DNA from: HK1 sp965204915
GTDB lineage: Bacteria > Pseudomonadota > Gammaproteobacteria > HK1
DNA length: 64,000 nt
NCBI GenBank assembly: GCA_965204915.1
Contig: OZ242023.1
Coordinates: forward strand, 372,001 to 436,000
Reading direction: 5' to 3'
Below are positions 1-7,139 of this stretch, in pieces; position 1 is the first letter of the stretch; each line of letters opens with the position of its first letter. Below the pieces are notes generated by a model. That model was not told the DNA's origin and ran no database searches. It saw only the letters and a list, made by a program, of their open reading frames with translations. The position numbers and the translations under genes are program-made.

Positions 1-2096
1 TCCGGCGGCGCTCTCCGCCGACGCTCGATGACGAGATGGCGGTTGGCGGCGACGCGGGCGGCGAAACGCCGCGGGACGAAGGTCGAGGTCTCGTCCTCGG
101 CGATGATTGCCGGACCGTCGACGGCCGCGCCGGGCTCGAGATCCGGGCGCCAGAACAGCGGAACGTCCTGCTCCTCGCCGGTTTCCAGCTCCGGCACCCG
201 CAGATGATCGGCCGGCGCCGGGGCGGGCCGCGGCTCCGTCTCCCCCACCGGCTCGGGACGCCCGGCGATGGTGGAGATCGTGAGCGCCCAGGTCAGCACC
301 TCGATCTCGGCCTCGGGGATGACGCGGCGGTAGAGCCTGGAGTACCCCTCGTCGAAGGCCCGCTGCACGAGGTCGCGGTCCGCCGGGCCGAGCGTGCGGA
401 TCGGGAACGGAACGAAGATCTCGTGCCCCTGCCCGACGTAGCGCATGTACGCGCCACGGGTCTCCTCGATCCGCGCATCCGGCGCACCGCTACGCACCAC
501 CGCGAACGCCTCGGCGTGCATCTCCTCGAAGATCGCGTTGGCGGCGCCGGGGTCGAAGTCGCGAAGCCGCATGTTGCGGCTGCGCACCACCTCGTAGGCC
601 ACCGGCGCACGCAGAAAGCCGATCGCCGATCCCACCCCGGCCTCCGTCGGCACGATGACGGTCCCGGTCCCGAGCTTCTCGGCGAAGCGGCCGACGTGCA
701 GCGGGGCCGCGCCACCGAACGCGATCACCGCGTGCTCGGACGCGACCTTGCCCTGCTCCACCGCGTGCACCCGCGCCGCGTTCGACATCGCCTCGTCGAC
801 CATCTCGGCGATCCCGAACGCGGCCATGCGGCCGTCGAGCCCCAGCGGCTCCCCGACACCGCTGGCGACGGCCCGTCGAGCCGCCTCGACGTCGAGGGCG
901 ATCTTCCCGCCCGCGAACCGCGTCGGGTCGATGCGTCCGAGTGCGACGTCGGCGTCGGTGATGGTGGGCGCCTTCCCGCCGTGTCCATAGGCGGCGGGAC
1001 CGGGGTCGGCGCCCGCGCTGTCGGGGCCCACCGCGATCCGGCCGGTCGCGTCGACCCTCGCGATGGAGCCTCCGCCCGCTCCGATCTCCACCATCTCGAT
1101 GACCGGGATGCGCAACGGGAACCCGCTGCCCTTCATGAAGCGGGCCCGGCGGTCGACCTCGAACTCGCGCGCGGTCTGCGGCGTGCAGTCGTCGATGAGG
1201 CAGATCTTGGCGGTGGTCCCGCCCATGTCGAAGGAGACGACCTTGCCGAATCCCATCTCCGCTGCGATGCGGGTGGCGAGGATCGCGCCGCCGGCGGGGC
1301 CCGACTCCACGAGCCGGATGGGAAACCGGATGGCGGCATCGAGGCTGGCGAGCCCGCCGCCCGAGGTCATGAGCAGCACCGGACAGGCGAGGCCGCGCGC
1401 TTCGAGCCGGGTACGCAGGCGCCCGAGGTAGCTCGCCATGAGCGGCTGCACGTAGGCGTTCGCGGCCGTGGTGCAGAAGCGTTCGTACTCGCGGACCTCG
1501 GGGCAGACCTCGCTGGACAGGGTGATCGAGGCATCGGGCAGCGCGGCGGCGACGATCTCCCGCGCCCGGCGTTCGTGGACGGGGTTGGCGTAGCTGTGGA
1601 GGAAGCCGATCCCGACGCTCCCGACGCCGAGGCCCGCGAGCTCCGCGGCCACCGCCTCGACCGCCGCTTCGTCCAGCGGCTTCAGCACCCGGCCATGCAC
1701 GTCCACCCGCTCCGGCACCACCAGCCGGCGTTCGCGGGGCACCAGCGCGGGCGGCTTCTCGAGCATGACGTCGTACTGGTCGTAGCGGCTCTCGTAGCCG
1801 ATGTCGAGCACGTCACGGAAGCCCTCGGTGGTCACCAGCGCGGTGAGCGCGCCCTTGCGCTCGATGATCGCGTTGGTGGCCAGCGTGGTGCCGTGGATGA
1901 GGAGTCCCACCGTGCCCGGATCCGCTCCGGCGCGCGCAAGCACCTCGTCCACCCCGGCGAGCACCGCCTCGTCCGGGGCGTCCGGCGTGGTGAGGATCTT
2001 GGCGGTGGCGAGGGCATCGCCGTGTTCCAGCACGACATCGGTGAAGGTGCCGCCGACGTCCACGCCGATGCGGTAACGCGCTTGCGGTCTACTCAT
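1..2096 (-). CDS. hyuA: Hydantoinase/oxoprolinase A subunit (HyuA-like), cut by left window edge
   Basis: The reading frame runs leftward from an ATG at 2096 to the window edge, giving 698 codons. HyuA proteins are usually close to 690 residues, so almost the whole chain is visible. The N-terminus carries the ASKHA nucleotide-binding motif GVDVGGTFTD (residues 11-20), followed by HGTTLATNAI; further in are SFDMGGTTAKICL and EIGAGGGSIARVD, all typical of the family. Members use ATP to open hydantoin or 5-oxoproline rings, usually with a HyuB partner, which would lie beyond the left edge. The exact substrate cannot be read from sequence. It is divergent from the AhpD-like gene at 2539. No frameshift is seen. 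The family call is secure; hydantoin versus oxoproline specificity is open. Confidence 0.9.
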   Translation of the reverse strand, partial: MSRPQARYRIGVDVGGTFTDVVLEHGDALATAKILTTPDAPDEAVLAGVDEVLARAGADPGTVGLLIHGTTLATNAIIERKGALTALVTTEGFRDVLDIGYESRYDQYDVMLEKPPALVPRERRLVVPERVDVHGRVLKPLDEAAVEAVAAELAGLGVGSVGIGFLHSYANPVHERRAREIVAAALPDASITLSSEVCPEVREYERFCTTAANAYVQPLMASYLGRLRTRLEARGLACPVLLMTSGGGLASLDAAIRFPIRLVESGPAGGAILATRIAAEMGFGKVVSFDMGGTTAKICLIDDCTPQTAREFEVDRRARFMKGSGFPLRIPVIEMVEIGAGGGSIARVDATGRIAVGPDSAGADPGPAAYGHGGKAPTITDADVALGRIDPTRFAGGKIALDVEAARRAVASGVGEPLGLDGRMAAFGIAEMVDEAMSNAARVHAVEQGKVASEHAVIAFGGAAPLHVGRFAEKLGTGTVIVPTEAGVGSAIGFLRAPVAYEVVRSRNMRLRDFDPGAANAIFEEMHAEAFAVVRSGAPDARIEETRGAYMRYVGQGHEIFVPFPIRTLGPADRDLVQRAFDEGYSRLYRRVIPEAEIEVLTWALTISTIAGRPEPVGETEPRPAPAPADHLRVPELETGEEQDVPLFWRPDLEPGAAVDGPAIIAEDETSTFVPRRFAARVAANRHLVIERRRRAPP

Positions 2097-2538
2097 GACG
2101 GATCGGATCCATGTCGTCGTCTCCCGCTGGCTCCAGGTGGTCGTTTCCCGTTCATTCCGGGTTGCCGCTTCCCGCTCGTTCGAGTCATGCCTCCATCCGG
2201 GCTCGCAAGCCGTCCCGCACTCCGTGCACGATGGACGAACATCTCATGAGCCGCCGCTCCCGGGCCTCCACGGAGGATCTTGTTGAAATACATGACACGG
2301 CGCCAGTGCCGATCGCATCATGGCGGCGCCCGTGCAGGGGGCGGCACGCGGAAGCAGGGGAGCCATGGGTCGCGGAGGCGCCCCGACCGAGGCCCGGCGG
2401 CGCCTCCGTCCATCCCGGTCCGTCCCGGAAGACGCCGGCGCCGGGACGTCGTCTGCCCGCGGCGGCTGCAACCCCATCCGAACGTCCGCGGACGAGAGCG
2501 GAGAAGGTCGATCGCTCGAACGAGGAGACGGTATCGAC
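2097..2538. other. Divergent intergenic region with degenerate 24-bp repeats
   Basis: This 442-bp region separates two divergent genes and must hold both promoters, although no clear -35/-10 pair stands out. About 2112-2183 there are three head-to-tail degenerate copies of a 24-bp unit sharing the core TTCCCG or CTCCCG. They could be a regulator-binding array or simple sequence decay. The downstream gene has AGGAG at 2523-2527, 11 bp before its ATG. No convincing coding sequence is seen. Confidence 0.4.
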
Positions 2539-3129
2539 ATGAGCGCATGGATTCGCATGATCCCCCCCGAGGAGGCCACCGGCCGGCTCGCGGAGCTGTA
2601 CGAGCGGGTCAGGACGCCGCACGGCACCGTGGACAACGTGATGCGGGCGCATTCGCTACGGCCCGAGTCGCTCGAAGGACACGTGGTGCTGTACAGGAGC
2701 GTGCTGCACAACGAGGCGAACACGCTCCCGTTCTGGTTTCTCGAGGCGGTGGCGACCTACGTGAGCCTCATCAACCGCTGCCACTATTCGACCACGCACC
2801 ACGCCGCCAACATGCGGCGGCTGCTCGCGGACGAGCTGCGGGGAGAGACGATGTACGCGGCGCTCGCCTGCGGGCATCCCGAGGTCGCCTTCGAGGGCAA
2901 GGAGCTCGCCCTGCTGGAGTATGCGCGCAAGCTCACCGCGGAGGTCGGCACGATGTGCGAGGCGGACGTGGAGCGCCTGCGCGAAGCCGGCGCCGACGAC
3001 GGGGAGATCCTCGAAGTCAACCAGGTGTGCGCGTACTTCAACTACTCCAACCGCCTCCTGAACGGCCTGGGGGTGAGCACCCGGGGCGACATGGTCGGAT
3101 ACTACAGGCAGGAGGGTACCGGCGACTGA
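2539..3129 (+). CDS. AhpD-like / carboxymuconolactone decarboxylase-fold protein
   Basis: This 196-residue protein belongs to the peroxidase-related AhpD-like group. The central helix has the family layout, Glu followed by the active-site stretch RCHYSTTHHA, but the usual CxxC is CHYS: only the first cysteine remains. Canonical AhpD uses both cysteines for thiol peroxidase chemistry, so classical peroxidase activity is doubtful and a single-cysteine or non-redox role is possible. ATG 2539 was chosen over upstream in-frame starts because homologous sequence begins there (MSAWIRMIPPEEA) and AGGAG precedes it. It is followed by a glutathione transferase and a fumarylacetoacetate hydrolase on the same strand, suggesting a small detoxification or catabolic cluster. 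Confidence 0.8.
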   Translation: MSAWIRMIPPEEATGRLAELYERVRTPHGTVDNVMRAHSLRPESLEGHVVLYRSVLHNEANTLPFWFLEAVATYVSLINRCHYSTTHHAANMRRLLADELRGETMYAALACGHPEVAFEGKELALLEYARKLTAEVGTMCEADVERLREAGADDGEILEVNQVCAYFNYSNRLLNGLGVSTRGDMVGYYRQEGTGD

Positions 3130-3147
3130 AATTTCCGAGGTCCATGC

Positions 3148-3175
3148 CCATGCTCGCCGCCGGCGGCGAGCATGG
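3148..3175. repeat. 28-bp perfect palindrome
   Basis: A perfect 14+14 bp inverted repeat with no spacer (left arm CCATGCTCGCCGCC) lies 18 bp after the stop of the AhpD-like gene and 73 bp before the glutathione transferase start. In RNA it would form a very stable GC hairpin. No T-run follows on either strand, so it is not a textbook intrinsic terminator. It could be a transcript-stabilising or attenuating hairpin, or a protein-binding palindrome. Confidence 0.6.
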
Positions 3176-3248
3176 CGCCGTGCGGGCGGACACCGGCGTT
3201 CGGGCGCCGACCCATCCACTCTTTCAGCCAACCAATCCGGAGCGGACG

Positions 3249-3872
3249 ATGACCGGTGAGCTCATCTTCTACACCAACCCCATGTCCCGAGGGCGGATCG
3301 CACGCTGGATGCTGGAGGAGGCCGGCGCCGCCTACCGCACCGAGGTTGTCGAGTACGGCCCGATGATGAAGTCCGAGGCGTATCTCGCCGTCAACCCGAT
3401 GGGCAAGGTTCCGGCCATCCGCCACGGCGATACGGTGGTCACCGAAGCCGCCGCGATCTGCGCATACCTTGCCGACGCCTTCCCCGAGGCCGGTCTCGCC
3501 CCTCCTGCCGGCGCCCGCGGCGCCTATTACCGGTGGCTGTTCTTCGCCGCGGGACCGGTCGAAGCGGCGACGACCAACCGGTTCCTGGGCTTCGAGCCGC
3601 CCGCCGACAAGGAGGGGATGGTCGGCTACGGCACCTGGGGCGCGGTGATGGACACCCTCGAGCACGCCTTGTCCGGTGGAGGCTACATCGCGGGCGAGCG
3701 CTTTTCCGCGGCCGACGTCTACGTGGGTTCACACGTAGGCTGGGGGCTGCGGATGGGCACCGTCGAGGCACGTCCCGCCTTCGCCGACTACTGGTCGCGG
3801 CTCGAAGGCCGGGACGCCCGCCGTCGCGCCGAGGAGCTCGACGGTCCTTTCCAGCTCGATCCGCCGGAGTGA
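3249..3872 (+). CDS. Glutathione S-transferase family protein
   Basis: The 207-residue product has an N-terminal thioredoxin-fold domain (residues 1-80) with the glutathione-contacting cis-proline motif KVPAIRHGD and the following TEAAAICAYLAD, then an all-helical C-terminal domain containing GERFSAADVYVGSHV, the usual N-capping/hydrophobic staple region. The likely catalytic residue is a serine in NPMSRGRIARWML. Length is standard. It probably conjugates or isomerises electrophiles using glutathione in the cytosol. Its placement directly before a fumarylacetoacetate hydrolase recalls maleylpyruvate/maleylacetoacetate-type routes, in which a GST-fold isomerase supplies the hydrolase, but that role is only inferred. 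Confidence 0.88.
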   Translation: MTGELIFYTNPMSRGRIARWMLEEAGAAYRTEVVEYGPMMKSEAYLAVNPMGKVPAIRHGDTVVTEAAAICAYLADAFPEAGLAPPAGARGAYYRWLFFAAGPVEAATTNRFLGFEPPADKEGMVGYGTWGAVMDTLEHALSGGGYIAGERFSAADVYVGSHVGWGLRMGTVEARPAFADYWSRLEGRDARRRAEELDGPFQLDPPE

Positions 3873-4017
3873 TCGGAGCGACAGGCCGGAGGGGCGCCGG
3901 CGAGAAGCTGGAAGACGTCCCGGAAGTCCTGGGGCCGTCTCGACCGATCCACCCCCGGCAGGCTCCGGTGAACCGCCGGTAGCCGGGAGCCCGATACCCG
4001 ACATTCGGAGTACGACC

Positions 4018-4872
4018 ATGCGCTGGGCGCGATTCGGGCATGAAGGAGCCGCCGGCTACGGAATCGTCGAGGACGACGCCGTCGAGGCGGTCGAGGGCAC
4101 GCCCTTCGGCGAGCACCGCCGGACCGGCATCCGCCACCCCCTCGCGGGCATCACGTGGCTGCCGCCGGTGGTTCCGCCGACCTTCTACTGCGTCGGCCTG
4201 AACTACGCCGAGCACGTCCGGATGGAGGCGAAGCTCCGCGGCAGGGAACCCGTGCTGCCGGACAAGCCGGACGTGGGCTACCGCGCCCCGAGCGCCCTCA
4301 TCGGGCACCGGGCGCCCATCGTCCTCCCGCCCGATGCAACGGAGCGCGTCGAGTACGAAGGCGAGCTGGCCTGTGTGGTCGGGCGCACCGCGAAGCACCT
4401 CACGCGGGACGACGCGCTCGCCTGCCTGCTCGGATTCACCATCGGCAACGACGTGAGCGAGCGCTCGTGGCAGGCGCGGGACCGGACCCTGTGGCGTGCG
4501 AAGAACACCGACACGTTCAAGCCGATGGGCCCATGGATCGAGACCGGCTTCGACCTCGACGCGGCCCTGACCCGGGTGCGGGTCAACGGCCGGCAGGTCA
4601 TCGAGTTCCCCACCGGCCGCATGATCTTCGGCGTCGTCGATTATCTCGTCGAGATTACCAGGTACGTCACGTTGCAGCCCGGCGACGTCCTCTGGATGGG
4701 TACCGAAGGGCACGCCGATCCGATCCGGGCCGGGGATACCGTGGACGTCGAGATCACCGGCATCGGAACGCTGAGCAACCCGGTCGTCGCCGGGGCCGGC
4801 GCGGCGACGCCTGATCAGATGAGTCGCCGCTCGTACTCTCCAACGGTAATCCGGGGGGCAATGTTCTTGTAG
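4018..4872 (+). CDS. Fumarylacetoacetate hydrolase family protein, tail altered by insertion
   Basis: This 284-residue protein has the FAH fold. Motifs are FYCVGLNYAEHV, the metal-binding EYEGELACVVGR (Glu-x-Glu), IGNDVSERSWQ and GDVLWMGTEGHAD. Members hydrolyse or decarboxylate 3-acyl/2-oxo acids using Mg or Mn. Homology-like sequence ends about IGTLSNPVVAG. The last 20 or so residues are encoded on the opposite strand of the darG 3' end, so the natural stop was probably lost when the darTG segment arrived, and the protein now reads to a chance stop at 4870-4872. The overlap with darG is 58 bp, tail to tail. The enzyme should still be functional because the altered tail lies after the conserved core. 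Confidence 0.85.
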   Translation: MRWARFGHEGAAGYGIVEDDAVEAVEGTPFGEHRRTGIRHPLAGITWLPPVVPPTFYCVGLNYAEHVRMEAKLRGREPVLPDKPDVGYRAPSALIGHRAPIVLPPDATERVEYEGELACVVGRTAKHLTRDDALACLLGFTIGNDVSERSWQARDRTLWRAKNTDTFKPMGPWIETGFDLDAALTRVRVNGRQVIEFPTGRMIFGVVDYLVEITRYVTLQPGDVLWMGTEGHADPIRAGDTVDVEITGIGTLSNPVVAGAGAATPDQMSRRSYSPTVIRGAMFL

Positions 4873-6173
4873 AGACCATTACCAATGCCTGGTACCCTGG
4901 TAATGTCACTGGCGGCATGAAACGGGCCATGCCCATCCCGATACGTCACAATGGCTTGAGCCAATTTACCGCCGACGCGCGGCAATGTTTCCAGATCGTC
5001 GACCGTAGCCGTATTGACGTTGATGGAACTGCCGTCACTGGGCGGCCGATCGCCTCCGTGCTCCGAAACCATGTCCGGTGAAACGTCCGCTTCCGTGGGC
5101 AAGACCGGTTCTTCGCCAATCTCCCGATTCAATCTTTCCTCATCGTGCAGCCACCCCAGATTGTCAAGAATCTGGTACGCCTGCTCGACTTGTTTTCGAT
5201 AGAATCTCTCCCCTCGCAGATGGCGAGCCACGTCGCCAACCGATGCCGATCGTTCGTTGTGGGCCACCCAATGGACGTTCGCCAGGAGCTCCACGCCCGA
5301 AGGTGTCTCGAATCCGTCCATCAAGTCGCCTACTCTGGAGACACGTCCTCGGGTATCGGGCCGGTCCGCCAAAAAATCTTCGGCATCCTCGACCGCTCCA
5401 GGTATCAATGTGAACAGATTGCCGGGTTCGTCCCTGGCGTTGCGGCGGCCCGAAATCCAATGTCCTTCCATCTTGCGCAAGACCCGGCAGAGACCTTCCG
5501 CATAAGGACCTTCCATTCTTTTCGAGTAACCGAGCTTCAAGGGTTCACCGGCAGCCTGCAGGAAATACATAAACTCGTGCACAGTCGCTTTCGGAAGTGT
5601 CCTGGTTTTCCCCGGCTGCCCGGACAGATAGCGGTCCATCAACATCACCAGCGCCGCGCGGCCCGAAGTCATCTTCGGTACCTCGACTGAGCGATTCACG
5701 GACTTGGCGTCCGGTGCTCCCTCCGGCTCGAAAACCACAATTCTCACGTCGGCGGACAGCCCCCCAAGCATTCGCTCGATCAAGGAGCGTACCTCCCCCC
5801 ACTCCAGCCCTCCATGGCCACAGCCCAGCGCCGGCATTGCGATGGAGTGAATCTCTCGCCTCCGAATCTGGTCAGCCAATGCGGTCAGGCCCGATTCCAC
5901 GTCGGACAGCCGGCTTCTGGTCCGCCAGTGACGCTTGGTCGGGAAGTTGATGATGTACCTGGGATTGTCATCAAGCCTTTCGGTGACGAACATCTCCCCC
6001 GGCCGGACTTCCTTGCGCTCGCAGGCCCTCGTGTAATCCTTGAAGTTGTCCGGAAACGCTTTTTTGAACTGCAACGCGATGCCTTTTCCCATGACGCCAA
6101 CGCAATTCACGGTGTTCACCAGAGCCTCGGCATCGGCGGAGAGCAAGTCTCCGGATCTGTAGTCGATGTTCAT
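4815..6173 (-). CDS. darG: DarG antitoxin: DNA ADP-ribosylglycohydrolase with C-terminal helix-hairpin-helix domain
   Basis: This 452-residue protein starts at ATG 6173, with GAGG 7 bp upstream and 13 bp after the darT stop. Residues 1-150 are a macrodomain: NTVNCVGVMGKGIALQFKK at 20-38, the lysine in NFPTKRHW at position 80 (DarG's catalytic lysine is also at this motif) and ALGCGHGGLEW at 115-125. Residues 165-370 match the DarG C-terminal region that binds the toxin. DarG removes ADP-ribose from thymidine in DNA and neutralises DarT. Unusually, residues 384-452 form a ComEA-type helix-hairpin-helix DNA-binding module with VNTATVDDLETLPRVGGKLA and ITRVPGIGNG. Such a domain could hold the enzyme on DNA. 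Lower GC than its flanks supports horizontal arrival. Confidence 0.92.
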   Translation of the reverse strand: MNIDYRSGDLLSADAEALVNTVNCVGVMGKGIALQFKKAFPDNFKDYTRACERKEVRPGEMFVTERLDDNPRYIINFPTKRHWRTRSRLSDVESGLTALADQIRRREIHSIAMPALGCGHGGLEWGEVRSLIERMLGGLSADVRIVVFEPEGAPDAKSVNRSVEVPKMTSGRAALVMLMDRYLSGQPGKTRTLPKATVHEFMYFLQAAGEPLKLGYSKRMEGPYAEGLCRVLRKMEGHWISGRRNARDEPGNLFTLIPGAVEDAEDFLADRPDTRGRVSRVGDLMDGFETPSGVELLANVHWVAHNERSASVGDVARHLRGERFYRKQVEQAYQILDNLGWLHDEERLNREIGEEPVLPTEADVSPDMVSEHGGDRPPSDGSSINVNTATVDDLETLPRVGGKLAQAIVTYRDGHGPFHAASDITRVPGIGNGLYKNIAPRITVGEYERRLI

Positions 6174-6186
6174 GGGCGCCTCGGGA

Positions 6187-6846
6187 TCAGTAGTACCAGT
6201 GCCGCTTGACCATGACACGAGGTTCGTGGCGGGCAGCTTCGATGATCTGAAGCACGCGCTTTCGGATGCGATCGGAAATGACACCGATCCCTGACACCAG
6301 ACGCCACGGAACGAAGCCGTGTACGAGAAACTCCGCTTGTTTTTCTTTCATGACTTCCTGCCATTGACGCGCCTCCACTGCATTCCAGTCAATCCGATCA
6401 AGCCGATCGAGATCGTCATGGAACTGCACTCCGGCCGCGGCAGCGTTCCCCGTGGAAAAAGCCCAACGCCGATCCGCATAATTGGCCCAATCCACCACCT
6501 CGCGCAAGTCCGCTTCAAGGTGGACGATGGGTTCCTGGCCGTCACCGTAAGCAAGATCCGATTCACTGTCCGGATCCGTATTCTTCCGATGAATGGAGTA
6601 CAGCATTGGAGAGCGAGGGCAGAAGTAGAACGGAACGTAATCCCCCACGCAGGTACCCGGATGGCAGGGCACGCGCCACCGTAGCCGGCGCTCCTTGATG
6701 TTGGTCATTCCGATGGTCGTGCCGGCGCTCGGGCGATTGATCATTCTCGCGTCGCAATGCAGGCCGCCGTCGTTCATGATCGACTTCAGCCGGTCGCCGT
6801 GGACGATGTGGAAGATACTGGGGTGTTCCGGCGTCATCACGACCAT
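6187..6846 (-). CDS. darT: DarT toxin: thymidine-specific DNA ADP-ribosyltransferase (DUF4433)
   Basis: From ATG 6846 the product is 219 residues, the usual size for DarT. It begins in the family manner with IFHIVHGDRLKSIMNDGGL, then has MTNIKERRLRWRVP, the PFYFCPRSPMLYSIH segment, and the catalytic glutamate at about residue 172 in KQAEFLVHGFVPW. DarT transfers ADP-ribose from NAD onto thymidine in single-stranded DNA, blocking replication; as part of DarTG it stops phage DNA synthesis. It is upstream of and co-directional with darG, the normal gene order. In-frame ATGs at 6873 and 6837 are alternative starts; 6846 was chosen by alignment with the usual N-terminus, and none has a strong Shine-Dalgarno. 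Identification is firm. Confidence 0.92.
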   Translation of the reverse strand: MVVMTPEHPSIFHIVHGDRLKSIMNDGGLHCDARMINRPSAGTTIGMTNIKERRLRWRVPCHPGTCVGDYVPFYFCPRSPMLYSIHRKNTDPDSESDLAYGDGQEPIVHLEADLREVVDWANYADRRWAFSTGNAAAAGVQFHDDLDRLDRIDWNAVEARQWQEVMKEKQAEFLVHGFVPWRLVSGIGVISDRIRKRVLQIIEAARHEPRVMVKRHWYY

Positions 6847-7139
6847 GTCCGCATCGCGTCGTACGATGCCCATTATCGCCGAATTTCCGGTTGTGTACCG
6901 GCAGGCTCGCGTAACGTCAGCGACTACGAGCGCAGTGGAATGAAGCGGGTCAAGCGGGGCGCGGGCCGTGCGCCATGGCTTTGCGGTGGGGGATGCCCTG
7001 CCCGGTGTCAAGACGGTCGGGGCGCCGCCGCCCGCGTAGAGGACTGCTCCCGAGAACCGGCGTCGTATCGTGTGGCACACGTGCCGGCGCTTGTTCGGCG
7101 CACGTGCCGGCTTCGTCCGGCACGCCCTCGCCTGCACCT
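6847..7139. other. Noncoding junction between darT and ABC operon, with stem-loop
   Basis: No convincing gene is seen here. The region should hold the darTG promoter and the 3' boundary of the inserted module. At 7104-7123 a 7-bp stem (GTGCCGG/CCGGCAC) closes a 6-base loop 17 bp beyond the stop of the ABC ATPase gene; CACGTGCCGGC also occurs in direct repeat around 7080 and 7101. It may act as a 3' mRNA hairpin for the ABC operon, but no T-run follows. Confidence 0.4.

Noticed and set aside
36..2249. Long plus-strand open frame opposite hyuA
   Set aside because: It is the antisense of a clear HyuA gene in GC-rich DNA and has the biased Arg/Gly/His/Pro composition of a shadow frame.
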